DNA from: Pseudofabraea citricarpa
Lineage: Eukaryota; Ascomycota; Leotiomycetes; Helotiales; Dermateaceae
Reading direction: 5' to 3'
Assembly (NCBI GenBank): GCA_029641185.1
Contig: JAPWGK010000002.1
Span: forward strand, 1,798,001 to 1,862,000
DNA length: 64,000 bases
Position 1 is the stretch's first letter; every line of letters begins with the position of its first letter. This document shows, one piece after another, positions 34,573 through 45,813 of this stretch. Under the pieces are notes generated by a model. That model worked only from the letters and a program-made list of their open reading frames with translations. It was not told the origin of the DNA and did no database searches. The translations under genes and the position numbers were made by a program.

Positions 34573-37500
34573 ATGGCACCTACACGATCAAGTCGCGCAA
34601 GTGGTGCCGACACAGATACCTCCATGGCAGACATGTCAGAGATTGCCCAGCTTCCTGTCGACCCAATGGTGAGTCAATTGCGATCTATTATTGCATCAAG
34701 ACTACGCGTTGGCGCATATAACTGTTTGATATCTTTGTATAAAAGACTAGAAGACTAAGTTGTTTTGTAGGAAGTCGATGAGACACCAGACTATACAGAA
34801 GATTCTGACACGAACCCAAACACGACCGCAAGCAGTGTTGCAGGCGACCCAGTGGATGGGCGAAAACGAAGATCGGAAGCAACGCAACTTCGCCGAAGTG
34901 TCTTCGGCAAGAAGCATGACAGATTAGGAGAATCAAAGGTGAATTTGATTGCAGAAAAGAAGTCAAGTCTACATGTACTGACTGAATTCTTTCTTATAGG
35001 AGGATGATTCCATTCGTCGATTCAGATACCTCCTTGGCTTGACTGATCTTTTCCGGCATTTCATCGACACCAACCCAAATCCACGAATCAAGGAGATCAT
35101 GCACGAGATTGACCGACAAAACGCTGAAGCAGAAAAGGCCAAGAAGAAGAGTGAGAGAGCGGGAGGCGCCGCCGCCGCAGCAGCAGAACGACGAAGAAGA
35201 ACTGAAGCTGAAGAAGACGCCGAGCTTTTGAAGGATGAGAAAGCCGGAGGCTCTGCAGAGACGGTTTTCCGGGAATCGCCAGGTTTCATTAATGGAAAGA
35301 TGCGTGACTACCAGGTCGCCGGTCTCAATTGGTTGATTTCACTGCACGAGAACGGTATTTCTGGTATCTTGGCAGACGAGATGGGATTGGGCAAGACGTT
35401 GCAGACGATTTCTTTCTTGGGATATCTCAGACATATCATGGGTATTACTGGACCACATTTGGTAGTCGTGCCGAAATCTACTCTGGACAACTGGAAGAGA
35501 GAGTTCAACAACTGGACACCAGAGGTTAATGTCCTCGTTCTTCAGGGAGCTAAAGAAGAGCGCAATACTCTTATTCAGGAGCGCCTAGTAGATGAGAAGT
35601 TTGACGTTTGCATTACCAGTTACGAGATGATATTGCGAGAGAAGTCCCATCTAAAGAAGTTTGCTTGGGAATATATCATTATTGATGAGGTAAGTTGCGA
35701 ATTTACCAGTGATGATAGAACCTAGCTAACAATTCCAGGCACATCGTATCAAGAACGAAGAGTCCTCCTTGGCACAGGTAATCCGTGTCTTCAACTCTAG
35801 AAACCGTCTGCTTATTACGGGTACACCTCTCCAAAACAATCTTCATGAGTTGTGGGCTTTATTGAACTTTTTGCTTCCGGATGTTTTTGGTGAAGCGGAA
35901 GCCTTCGACCAGTGGTTCTCCGGTCAGGGCGAAGATCAGGATACCGTGGTTAAGCAACTTCATCGTGTCTTGCGTCCTTTCTTACTTCGACGTGTCAAGG
36001 CCGATGTCGAGAAGAGCTTGTTACCCAAGAAGGAGATCAATCTCTACATTGGCATGTCTGACATGCAAGTGAAGTGGTACAAGAAGATTCTGGAGAAGGA
36101 TATCGATGCTGTCAACGGAGCTGGTGGAAAGAGAGAATCTAAGACTCGACTTCTCAACATTGTCATGCAACTTCGAAAATGTTGTAACCATCCGTATCTA
36201 TTTGAAGGTGCCGAACCTGGACCTCCCTATACAACCGACGAGCATTTGATTTTCAACGCTGGCAAGATGGTCATGCTTGACAAGCTTCTTGTTCGAATGA
36301 AAAAGCAAGGCAGCCGAGTTTTGATTTTCTCCCAAATGAGTCGTTTGCTGGACATTATGGAGGATTACTGTGTCTTCCGCGATTTCAAATACTGCAGAAT
36401 TGACGGAGGAACTGCACACGAAGATCGTATTTCAGCAATCGACGACTATAACAAAGAAGGTTCCGACAAATTTGTATTCCTTTTAACGACTCGTGCAGGA
36501 GGTCTTGGTATCAACTTGACAAGCGCTGACATTGTCGTGCTATACGATAGTGATTGGAATCCTCAGGCAGATCTCCAAGCTATGGATCGTGCTCACAGAA
36601 TCGGACAGAAGAAACAAGTTGTGGTTTACAGATTTGTCACTGAAAACGCCATTGAAGAGAAGGTATTGGAGCGAGCTGCTCAGAAACTTCGACTTGATCA
36701 GCTTGTCATTCAACAAGGTCGCGCTCAAATTGCTGCCAAGGCTGCAGCTAATAAGGATGAGTTGCTTAATATGATTCAACATGGTGCTGAAAAAGTCTTT
36801 CAAACAAATGGACCAACTGGTGCCTTGGCCGAGAAAGGCGCAGAGCTTAATGATGACGATATCGATGAGATCCTTAGGCACGGTGAGAAGCGAACTGCTG
36901 AGCTCAATGCGAGATATGACCAACTTGGTATCGATGATTTGCAAAAGTTCACCTCCGAATCCGCTTACGAGTGGAATGGCCAAGACTTCACCAATAAGAA
37001 GAAGGATATTGGCATAAGTTGGATCAATCCTGCTAAGCGTGAACGTAAGGAACAGTCCTATTCCATGGACAAATACTACAAGCAAGCACTGTCCACTGGT
37101 GGTCGCACGGCAGACACCAAGCCAAAGGCTCCTAGGGCTCCCAAGCAAGTGACCGTTCACGACTACCAGTTCTTCCCAGGGACCCTCCGCGATTTGCAGG
37201 ATCGTGAGACAGCTTACCATAGAAAAGAAATTGGATACAAGGTTCCTCTTCCCGAGGGCGCAGATGAAGACCTGTCAGACCGTGAGGCTGAGCGTGCTCT
37301 TGACCAAGAGGAAATTGACAACGCTACTCCATTGACTGAGGAAGAACAGGAAGAAAAGCAACAACTTTCCACCCAAGGATTTGCTGAGTGGAATCGTAGA
37401 GACTTCCAGCAATTCATCAATGGATCCGCTAAATATGGTCGCAAGGATTACGAGCAGATTGCAGACGAAGTAGACAGCAAGACTGCAGCCGAGATCAAAG

Positions 37501-38216
37501 AGTATGCTAAAGTTTTCTGGGCAAGATATACAGAGATTGCCGACTATTCGAAATATATCAGTCTGATTGAGGCCGGCGAAGAAAAGACCCGTAAGATCGA
37601 GCATCAGCGAAAGATGTTGCGAAAGAAGATGTCACAGTACCGCGTGCCTCTTCAGCAACTCAAGATCAATTATTCCGTTTCAACCACGAACAAGAAGGTT
37701 TATACCGAAGAGGAGGATCGTTTCTTGCTTGTACTCCTGGACAAATTTGGCGTTGACAGTGAAGGCATCTTTGAGCGCATTCGTGATGAGATTCGTGAGA
37801 GTCCACTTTTCAGATTCGATTGGTTCTTCTTGAGTCGAACTCCCATTGAGATCAGCAGAAGATGCACAACACTGCTTACAACTGTGGCCCGAGAATTTGA
37901 AGATCCTGCTGCACCAAAGGGTGCCAATGGAATTACAAATGGAAAGGGCAAGAGAGAGCTAGAGGATGATGAGAACGACGAGGATTCTATTCTTGGCATG
38001 GCACCATCCAAGAAGAAGGCAAAGAATGGCGTAAAGGTATGTTCCCTACACATTAAATGTGTGCAATTAATACTGATATCCGAGTAGAACAAGGCCATTG
38101 ACAATATTAAGTCGGGAGCTGGAAGCAAAGCTACGTCGACGACACCCTCTTCTCGTGGCTCAAGTGTCCAGTCTGAACCAGCACCAGCTAAGAAGGGCAG
38201 AGGACGCAAGAAGTGA
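34573..38216 (+). CDS. ISW2/ISW1-type: ISWI chromatin-remodelling ATPase
   Basis: Five exons: 34573-34668, 34771-34938, 35000-35689, 35739-38036 and 38088-38216 (introns 102, 61, 49, 51 bp, all phase 0), giving 1126 residues. ISWI slides and spaces nucleosomes. The SNF2 ATPase shows the Walker A loop [11 protein letters not shown] (from residue 214), the DEAH box (317-320) formed across intron 3, [16 protein letters not shown], and the C-lobe motifs [29 protein letters not shown] and [12 protein letters not shown]. The HAND ([15 protein letters not shown]), SANT ([20 protein letters not shown]) and SLIDE ([17 protein letters not shown]) modules follow in order. The tail is basic (KKGRGRKK). 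An Ala-rich run lies at about residues 143-150. Intron 1 is twice the usual length. Confidence 0.97.
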
Positions 38217-41200
38217 ACTAGATAGTTCTGATAACATTTCTCTTTTATGATTTTCTCGCAGCACTACATCAATGTATTGGTAAAAGTCCCCGGTTGGGAT
38301 GAATAAGGGCGCATGGTATGTTTCACGGTTGCATGGGCGTCAAAGAACGGGCTTTGCTTTAGAGGTGGTAGTTATGATGTTTGTTATGTCGACAGATTAT
38401 CCCTGTTTTGTTATGAGGATGAGAGAGGCAGTGGAAGAATCAGTCCAGCTGTGAAAGTTCTTCAACTTGCAGTATTCTGCAGTTGGTATTCAAGCCAATT
38501 GAATTGTATGATAATCACTTGAATGCATTTTCCTTTCTTGTGATATTCCTGCCTCCTCGTGATTCGGCAGTGGATGGCAAACCCATGATTTTGTTACATG
38601 GAATTCCTATGGTGGCAAAGAACCTTTAATATTAAAACATACAGCCTGGCTTTTATCACCATCGCATCCACCTAGATTAACCACGGAATAAATTTTGGTC
38701 TCTCTTCAATATCTACTATATTACGAACTGGACAATAATATTGGTTTGCTGGCAACCCTAATTTTATCTCTTTTGCGCCAACGCAGACTATGGCTCATCT
38801 CGGTACGGGGTAAATAATATCTGAGGATCCATGTTGAACCATGTGTCCTTGCATAATGATACTTCGTTTTTCATCTTTGAAATTACCAAATCCATCGAGA
38901 AGTTCTCTCTTTACTTCAGGGATGAAATGAATGGCTATCGAGGCAGAGCACTTGTGTGCACTTGAGAAACTTTTGATCATCGTCTTTGTTGTTAGAAATG
39001 GGTTCGCCGCAAAGTGCCTGATTTCATAGCCAACTAAATTAAACAATACTTGCTAGCTTATCAAGGTTTTTCGAATAATTGCTGCTCAAACACATCGATC
39101 GATTGGCAACGTCCCTCACCATCTCTCTCATTCTGTTACCCCGTCAAAAAATACTAAATGGGCATAACTTTAATAACTCACAAGAGTTCACGTGCATAAA
39201 TTTGCAAATAAGTTGTCATGGGATTGTTACCACGTCTAATAAAGCACGGATTCGGAGCAACTTCATTATCAGGACTTGAATATAGCCAGCCTTTCTTTAC
39301 TCTAGCTAGCTTTCTCTACTAGATCAGACCGATTCTCATTGCTGTAAGCTATCTGGTTTGAAGAATTTGACCATGCTATATTCAAGATCCTTTTAATTTC
39401 ATGATTACGCCTAAAGTTAATGAATATCTCGCTCCCGTTTGTCCATGCATGTTTTCCTCAACACTAAATCAGCAACAAATTTGCTCTCGTTTCTACATCC
39501 GAGAGTAACAACTACTATCTCTCAATTTTCCATAAAATTCTTTGCTCTTTAAGGTATCAAGAACAGTATTGTGGTCCATGTAAGCTACGATGGGGAGTTT
39601 CGAGCTAATCACCATACGATATTCTTCTTGGAGACTTCGCAGTAAAGCGTACCTCATAATATGCTATCTTCCATTCTTCTTGAGCTGGAATATATAAAAA
39701 TGATATGGAATTCTTTGAGTAGTCCTCGTCGTATAATAGCCCTGGTTATTCTCGATGTACAACATTGGCTTAGTCTTCTTCAGCCTGTCTTATATTCTTA
39801 TACGCTATCTCAATAGGTATATTATCACTCGCTGTTTGTATAACTACAACAAAAAGAAAAATCAGCACCACAGTTTACAGCTTGCTCTTGCTCATCTGAG
39901 GGCTACGTCGTTGCCGTGCCTGTCCTAACATTCTAGGCCTTTAACAGTCTATCATCAATTATTCTTCCCCAAGAAGAAAGGAAATAATAGATGGCAGCTG
40001 ATACAAGAGACCAATTTGCTGAAGCAGCAACAATTGATCCCTTCGTCCTGGACAGCTCTTACTCCCGCCCTTGTGCTTAAGGCCCAAGTTCAATTCAATA
40101 ATAACGTACTTATCACAAGGATAATTGGATATCATCGAAGCCAACCTATTTAAGTCTACGACGTCAGTATATGAATGAAGTCAAGGTCCCCAGAATTCTA
40201 AACCACTTGTGAATAAACTAATGAACTTGTTCGTTCTAGTCACTTGAACCAAAATGACCTTTACCAACACCTCCTCGGGTACACTTGCTCGCACAATATT
40301 CCTTGGCCTGAACTGCACCTTGAAATCCGAAAAGGCCATCATCATTCTTCTGGAAACGAGAGATTTCAATTGCAGTCTATCGGCCAATTGAGATTCCTAA
40401 CTAAATGAATGCCCTGAAGGTATGGTATAGCTCTTGCACCAAGTACACCAATACTGGAAATATCAATTATAAATGCCTTTTGATATCACCCCCACAACTC
40501 CAAAGCTGCATACTACTTCGAATAAATTTTCAGGAATATGATTGAGTATTGTACTTGTTAATGTACCACTTTACTTCCCTTGATATAAACGATCATGCCA
40601 AGCTTTCCTAACTCTCTAGCATAGCAGAACAAACACTTACTTTTTATTTTTAAACCAGGCAAACTAACTGACTTGCAGGTAGTGGCTTTAGACTGTGAAA
40701 GTGCTTCTTAGTGATCAAGTGATTTTCAGCTCCCAAGTAAGTTATTATCGCCTCCAGCTTTTATTTTATATTACTATCGGTATCCTTACTCTCTAAAAGG
40801 TCAGGCTAGTTATTTACTAGTATAGCACGTATTAGATGTTATAAGGTTAATAATCTTAAAAGAGCTACGGAGGAACGGCTACTATAAATATTCGTATTCG
40901 TATAATAAAGTTGAATAATTAACTTATTCGGTTAAGTTAATTAAGAAGTTACCAGACCGGAATAACTATATTCCGGTCCACGTGTTATAACACGTGATAC
41001 GTATCGTAATAATTACCTTAGAATCAAAATAAAGTTTACTACTTGAAAAAAAAAAGGCACCACCCTCTCCCCTCCCAGTTTGAGACTGTTATATACTTTT
41101 GAATCACTAAGTAAGTCCTACCTGCCACAGGCTATAAGCTCTCAATTATTTTTAATGTTTTTGGAGTAATATTAACGCGCTTTTTAAAACGACTTTCTAG

Positions 41201-41417
41201 AATTATTTAATGCGTTTTTGATCCTGAAATTTGGAATACGCATTTTCGGAATTGGAAAAACAAACGCTTTTATTATGCGCCAAGGGGCACTAGCAAAACG
41301 CCAATGCTATGCCACGCTAGCTTGGTGCTTTTTTGCTATTCATACAAAAACAGAAAGGGAAAGAGACTAGCTACCATCCAACCAACCATAAAGCCAGCCC
41401 ACACAAGAACGACCCGC
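38217..41417. other. 3.2-kb AT-rich gene-poor region
   Basis: No supportable gene on either strand. AT content is visibly higher than in the flanking genes, stops are dense, and homopolymer and TA-rich runs are common, as in repeat-induced-mutation remnants of transposons. No transposase or reverse-transcriptase motif survives to the eye. A pair of adjacent palindromes lies at 40955-40996. A same-frame pair of open stretches at 39959-40387 (-) is interrupted by a TGA and is not recognised. Confidence 0.45.
40955..40996. repeat. two adjacent palindromes
   Basis: GACCGGAATA (40955-40964) and its exact reverse complement TATTCCGGTC (40969-40978) flank a 4-base loop. Directly next to it lies the perfect 18-bp palindrome CACGTGTTATAACACGTG (40979-40996). 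They lie in AT-rich gene-poor DNA. Confidence 0.9.
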
Positions 41418-43021
41418 TCACATTTCGTTATTCTCATATTTCTCTAGAGCATGGTAGGGGTTGCTGTTCTTGTTGACACCACGAAGACGACGAGGAGGAA
41501 GTGCAATCGGAACGTGACCAGAATTGCGGTGACGACCTGAAATACTGAAGTTAGCTTGGTAACTATAGACTTTTGGAGTCAGAAAATTCTCACCACCAAA
41601 AACGACAGTCTCAGCGCCATTGTCTGAACCTGTTGGGGAGGGAGGTTCATATAGTGCTGGTGCAGCAGCAGCAGCTTGTCGTGCAGGGCCAGAACCACGA
41701 GCACGCCAGCTCTCTCTGCCAGCTTGACCACCAGCGCGACCTGTGGCACCACCCTTCTTTGTGCGATTCACACCATCACCAACAGAAACAGCTGGGGGTC
41801 TGTCATCTCTAACACTTAACTCCGTGGCACGCCTATACCAGACTGGGTAGCCATTGAGACCAAGTGATTTTTGGGTAGCCCGATCGTGAGGCATCTCGTG
41901 CCTATATTTACAACCAACTTGGGTGAAAGCACAAGTTCCTTCATGGACCCATTTGTCACAGTAGATCTTGTCACGGCGAGGGGTGGTGGAGTGATCAATT
42001 CGGCCGGTGATGTTGGATCCGACAATTGTATCAATGGTTGCCTGCAAATTGTTAGCTCATATGATGTTTTGTGAATCTGGTACAGATGTGCAAACCTACT
42101 TGTACACTAGGTTCACGAGTCTTTGGGCCGTTGGGGTCGTATAATGGGAAGCCAATGATTACCTGTAAAATTCTATTAGTAAAAGAGATGAGACCTCGGA
42201 GAAGGATTGCATACGTCGCGTGGGACCAAGGGAACATCCATGCCTTGGGTGGCATATACTGAAGGGTGTTGTGCTTGTGGGACTGGCAAGATCATCTTGC
42301 CTTCTGGACCTCCATAGCGTCGATAACCAGTGTTAAGTGGAAGCTCATCTGCAGGAATCAGTGGTGTGAAGTTTCCGTTGCCACGATCAAGGCAATAACC
42401 ATATGCGAATTGACGTTGAGCTGGTGTGGGATAGACTGGTCCAGGGTAGGTCTCATTGATTGGAACACCACTGTTGATTGGACCACCAGTCTCAGGGTGG
42501 TAGTTGATAAGTTTGGGGTGTGTTGGAGTTCCTGGAGAGTTGCTGAAAGCAGTGAGAGCGTGGCCTGGGATTGACGATCCAACACGGGTTGGGGTGTGGT
42601 CGTGTGAATACATGGTGTTGGATGGCTGGACCAAGCCAGCATAGTTTCCACCAGCAAATACATGTTGATCTGGAGCAATTTGAGGGGTTTGGCTGCCAGA
42701 TTTGCCTTGGGTGAATTCATCATTGCGTCGCCAAGTTGGTGCAGTGTATAGGCTTGCATTGTTTCCAGTGCTGCTGCTGCTGCTACCGGCATTGCCTTGG
42801 CCTTGTTCACCAGTCATTCTGGTGGATCGATCTCTTGCTGATCGGAATGGATCAGCCATTTTGTCGATACTACTATCTACTTCGCTGTTCTGTTCTGGAA
42901 AAGTCAGCAGAGAAGTCATCTCAGTGTCAGGTGTGTCTTGAAGGTCTCGCTTAACATCTGCTTTCATATGCATGAAAGCAGTGTCAGCAGCAGCAGGAGG
43001 GGGAGGGGGAGGAGAGCCCAT
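41418..43021 (-). CDS. CCCH-type zinc finger protein
   Basis: Proposed exons: 42215-43021, 42100-42162, 41594-42041 and 41418-41536 (introns 52, 58 and 57 bp), giving about 478 residues from ATG 43021 (MGSPPPPPPAAADTAF). The first 270 residues are low-complexity, rich in S, G, N, P and Q. The single zinc finger reads CDKWVHEGTCAFTQVGCKYRH (C-X8-C-X6-C-X3-H), preceded by DHSTTPRRDKIY. R/G-rich segments follow (GGATGRAGGQAGRESWRARG). Such fingers usually bind RNA; the target is unknown. The third intron (41537-41593) is inferred from GTGAGA, GCTAAC and TTTCAG signals. It is 57 bp with no stop, so the unspliced form would also be open. It is the only gene in a 10-kb gene-poor region. Confidence 0.85.
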
Positions 43022-43207
43022 TGTTGCGCCGTTTGGACCAAGAATGAAATATTGAAGGAGGATGTAAAACTGAGGAGGAGGAAACAGAGCTGGCACGAAC
43101 AAAATTGTAACAGCGCAACAGCGTCACTCTGGGAAGGCAAGATTAGCCAAGTTCAACTTGTAGAAAGAACCCAACAACTATACCTCTCAAGATTTTTTTT
43201 TTGAAAG

Positions 43208-43221
43208 AGCTTCTAGAAGCT
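43208..43221. promoter_or_regulatory. heat-shock-element-like palindrome
   Basis: AGCTTCTAGAAGCT is a perfect palindrome holding TTCTAGAA, an inverted nTTCn/nGAAn pair, with another GAA at 43204-43206. It lies 187 bp upstream of the CCCH gene start. Two strong repeats are fewer than a full HSE. Confidence 0.3.
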
Positions 43222-43336
43222 TTAAATTGCTTCTACTCTTTATTCGTTAGCCGTTTGTTGGTAGCAAATAGGTTGCTTGCGGACGGGATCCCGCAGGTTT
43301 GGTGGATGTGCCACACGTGATTGAGAGCTATGCTGC

Positions 43337-43480
43337 AAGACGAAGATGACGGAAATGACGAGAATGAGCAGAAGTCCGGCCAGATGATACTGCGAGACGG
43401 GAATGACGGGAATGACGAGAATGACGAGAATGGCCTTTCAAGAGCGCAAGTCCGGCCAGATGATGCTGCAAGACAAGAAT
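43337..43480. repeat. short GAATGACGR repeats and duplicated segment
   Basis: Several nine-base units of GGAATGACG/AGAATGACG type lie at about 43348-43362 and 43397-43433. A segment AGTCCGGCCAGATGAT occurs at 43373 and again at 43450, each time followed by a CTGCRAGAC sequence. Confidence 0.75.
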
Positions 43481-43744
43481 AGCTCTGAAGATGCCTTCCA
43501 GACAAGGATGCAGACACTACTGTGGGGTGGGAGAAGCTTGGAGAGGAGCTTATTCTGAATGTGTGCCGTGTTTAATATAAGGGAAACCTACATGAGGTTG
43601 CAGCACTACTGCAGGGTGCAAGGAGTTTGTGGGAAATAGGTTGTGCTAAATGTGTGCTAGATCGAATGCGAGCGACAGAGCTATAGAAGTGTCAGTTGCT
43701 TACCTGAAATTATGGTATTGTTCAGAAAGGATCCAAGTAGTTGT

Positions 43745-44622
43745 TACTAGATCGAATATGCTATAGTTGGTGTTGCCGTGAATCAAAAGCAAGAAGGGTT
43801 GCCGTAAATGGAATTGTTGGTATTGCCGCGAATGGAATTAGTTGGTATTGCCGTGAATGGAAAAGTTGGTGTTGCCGTGAATGGAAAAGTTGGTGTTGCC
43901 GTAAATGGAAAAGTTGGTGTTGCCGTGAATGGAGAAGTTGGTGTTGCCGTGAATAGAATTGTTGGTGCTGCCGTGAATCAAAGCAACAAGGATTGCCGTG
44001 AATGGAAGTTGGTATTACCGTGAATGGGAGCAATAAGGGTTGCCGTGAATGCAAGCAGTTGGTATTGCCGTGAATGGAAGCAATAAGGGTTGCCGTGAAT
44101 GGAATTAGTTGGTATTACCGTGAATGCAAGCAGTTGGTATTGCCGTGAATACAAGCAGTTGGTATTGCCGTGAATGGGAGCAATAAGGGTTGCCGTGAAT
44201 GCAAGCAGTTGGTATTGCCGTGAATGCAAGCAATTGGTGTTGCCGTGAATGCAAGCAGTTGGTATTGCCGTGAATACAAGCAGTTGGTATTGCCGTGAAT
44301 GAAAGCAATAAGGGTTGCCGTGAATGCAAGCAGTTGGTATTGCCGTGAATGCAAGCAATTGGTGTTGCCGTGAATGCAAGCAGTTGGTATTGCCGTGAAT
44401 ACAAGCAGTTGGTATTGCCGTGAATGAAAGCAATAAGGGTTGCCGTGAATGCAAGCAGCTATTACTAGATCGAATATACTGCAATTGATGTTGCCGTGAA
44501 TGCAAGCGCCGTGAATACAAGCAGTTGGTATTGCCGTGAATGGAAACCGATATTACTAGATCGAATATGCTGCACTTGGTATTGCCGTGAATGCCAGCCG
44601 GTGTTGCTAGATCGAAGATAGT
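43745..44622. repeat. 25-bp minisatellite with 125-bp higher-order unit
   Basis: About 32 copies of a unit with the core TTGGTATTGCCGTGAATG (about 25 bp). Variants are TTGGTGTTGCC and TAAGGGTTGCC at the left and GCAAGCAG, ACAAGCAG, GAAAGCAA or GGAGCAA at the right. From 44151 the array has a 125-bp higher-order unit of five monomers: copies start at 44151, 44276 and 44401 (the last is 75 bp). The first two differ by two bases only. A companion sequence TTACTAGATCGAATATGCT occurs at about 43745, 44462 (one change) and 44553, each leading into a repeat. Confidence 0.93.
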
Positions 44623-45675
44623 AGAAAGCTGAGACTGCAATTCGTGTCGCGAATAGGTTGAGGCTTAAGTCAAGCGAGATTAGAGCTTCGCGCGCCCTGA
44701 AGTATTCAGAGGGTGTCAAATCTGGCTTGAAGAATTGTTTTGATTGTGGATTGACCAGGTCAAGTTTGTTGATGTTGTAGTTGTGGCCGTGAATCTGATA
44801 ACCCTGAGCTGGTGGTGGGAGAAGGAAAGAAAGTGCTAAGTGAATGCGAAGTTGTACAAAATAAAAGAACTTAAGCGAGGTCAGAAGACCCTAGCGCACT
44901 CCCCCAGGGAAATGCAGCTCAGCATCCTCAATTGATCTATGCCCTTTAGCAAGAATTTAAACGTTGTAATGCAGTTTCAATTTCCAAAGGAAATCTCATC
45001 TTTCACAAACATAGCGCTTGTTATGAACTCATTACTGTCCGTCACCAAACAATAAATGTACTTTGCCCCAGGGACCTTGAACTCTCAGCTTGAGCGAATT
45101 GAGGCTGACAGCTATAAGCACAAGGCCAGAAGCGCAAGACCAGAAGACAGGAGCCAAGCGCCATTGACCAGAAGCCAGAATCCATACAGCAAAATCCAGA
45201 CAGCGAAACCGCACAGGTTCCTCCATCTCTGGTGGAAGCCCTTTTTAGAGGAGACTAACATGTTTTGACAGGAAGAGGCACTAGCCTAATGGCGAACCCG
45301 CACATGGTGAACTGCTTTGGCAAAGAACGAATGCAGGGGACGACTTTTCTTGGATGCAATATGCTTCTATGAAACAATAGCTCTGGATCATGCTACTGAT
45401 GCAGGGCATGTAGGTTGCCCATCAAGATTTTTGGATACACCTGAGAGCTTTGTCGGAATGTCTGGCTGCATACTTTAGAAAGTTCGGAAGTCCGGATCGA
45501 AATTCTGAGCATGCTACAGCTATGCAACAAGTCAAGCCTTTATTGAGTGATGTTGGCCTTGAGATAACCTGAATCCAAATAAATTTTCATCTGTTCTGTA
45601 TTTCGTGGGGAGGCCATAGTTATCTCAGCCTGGAAGAGGTCCAAGTCAGTCAGATATCCCTCCAAGTCAAACATA

Positions 45676-45813
45676 TATACACAGTAACAATTGTTACCGT
45701 GTATAATATTAGAAGCTTAGCTATCTGGAGAGGAGATAGTTTCTGCCCACATAGTGCTAGGATACTATGTGGACAGAAGTTCTGCACCATAACCTCCAGG
45801 GGCCAGAGGTTAT
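45676..45813. repeat. cluster of four inverted repeats
   Basis: Within 138 bp: a 30-bp near-palindrome (45676-45705, TATACACAGTAACAA and its mirror, one pair mismatched); CTATCT/AGATAG (45721-45726 and 45734-45739); TTCTGCCCACATAGT paired with ACTATGTGGACAGAA (45741-45755 and 45764-45778, one mismatch, 8-base loop); and ATAACCTC/GAGGTTAT (45789-45796 and 45806-45813). Confidence 0.85.

Noticed and set aside
39959..40387. Two minus-strand open stretches in the same frame split by one TGA, a possible pseudogene
   Set aside because: No family could be recognised in the translation, and the AT-rich surroundings make chance frames likely.
43745..44622. CRISPR-like array
   Set aside because: Repeats are contiguous monomers without unique spacers and the genome is eukaryotic.
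43978..44640. Open minus-strand frame of 220 codons with repeating LHSRQYQLLAF-type peptides
   Set aside because: The 25-bp monomer has no stop in any minus-strand frame, so the frame is a by-product of the minisatellite; several overlapping frames are equally open.
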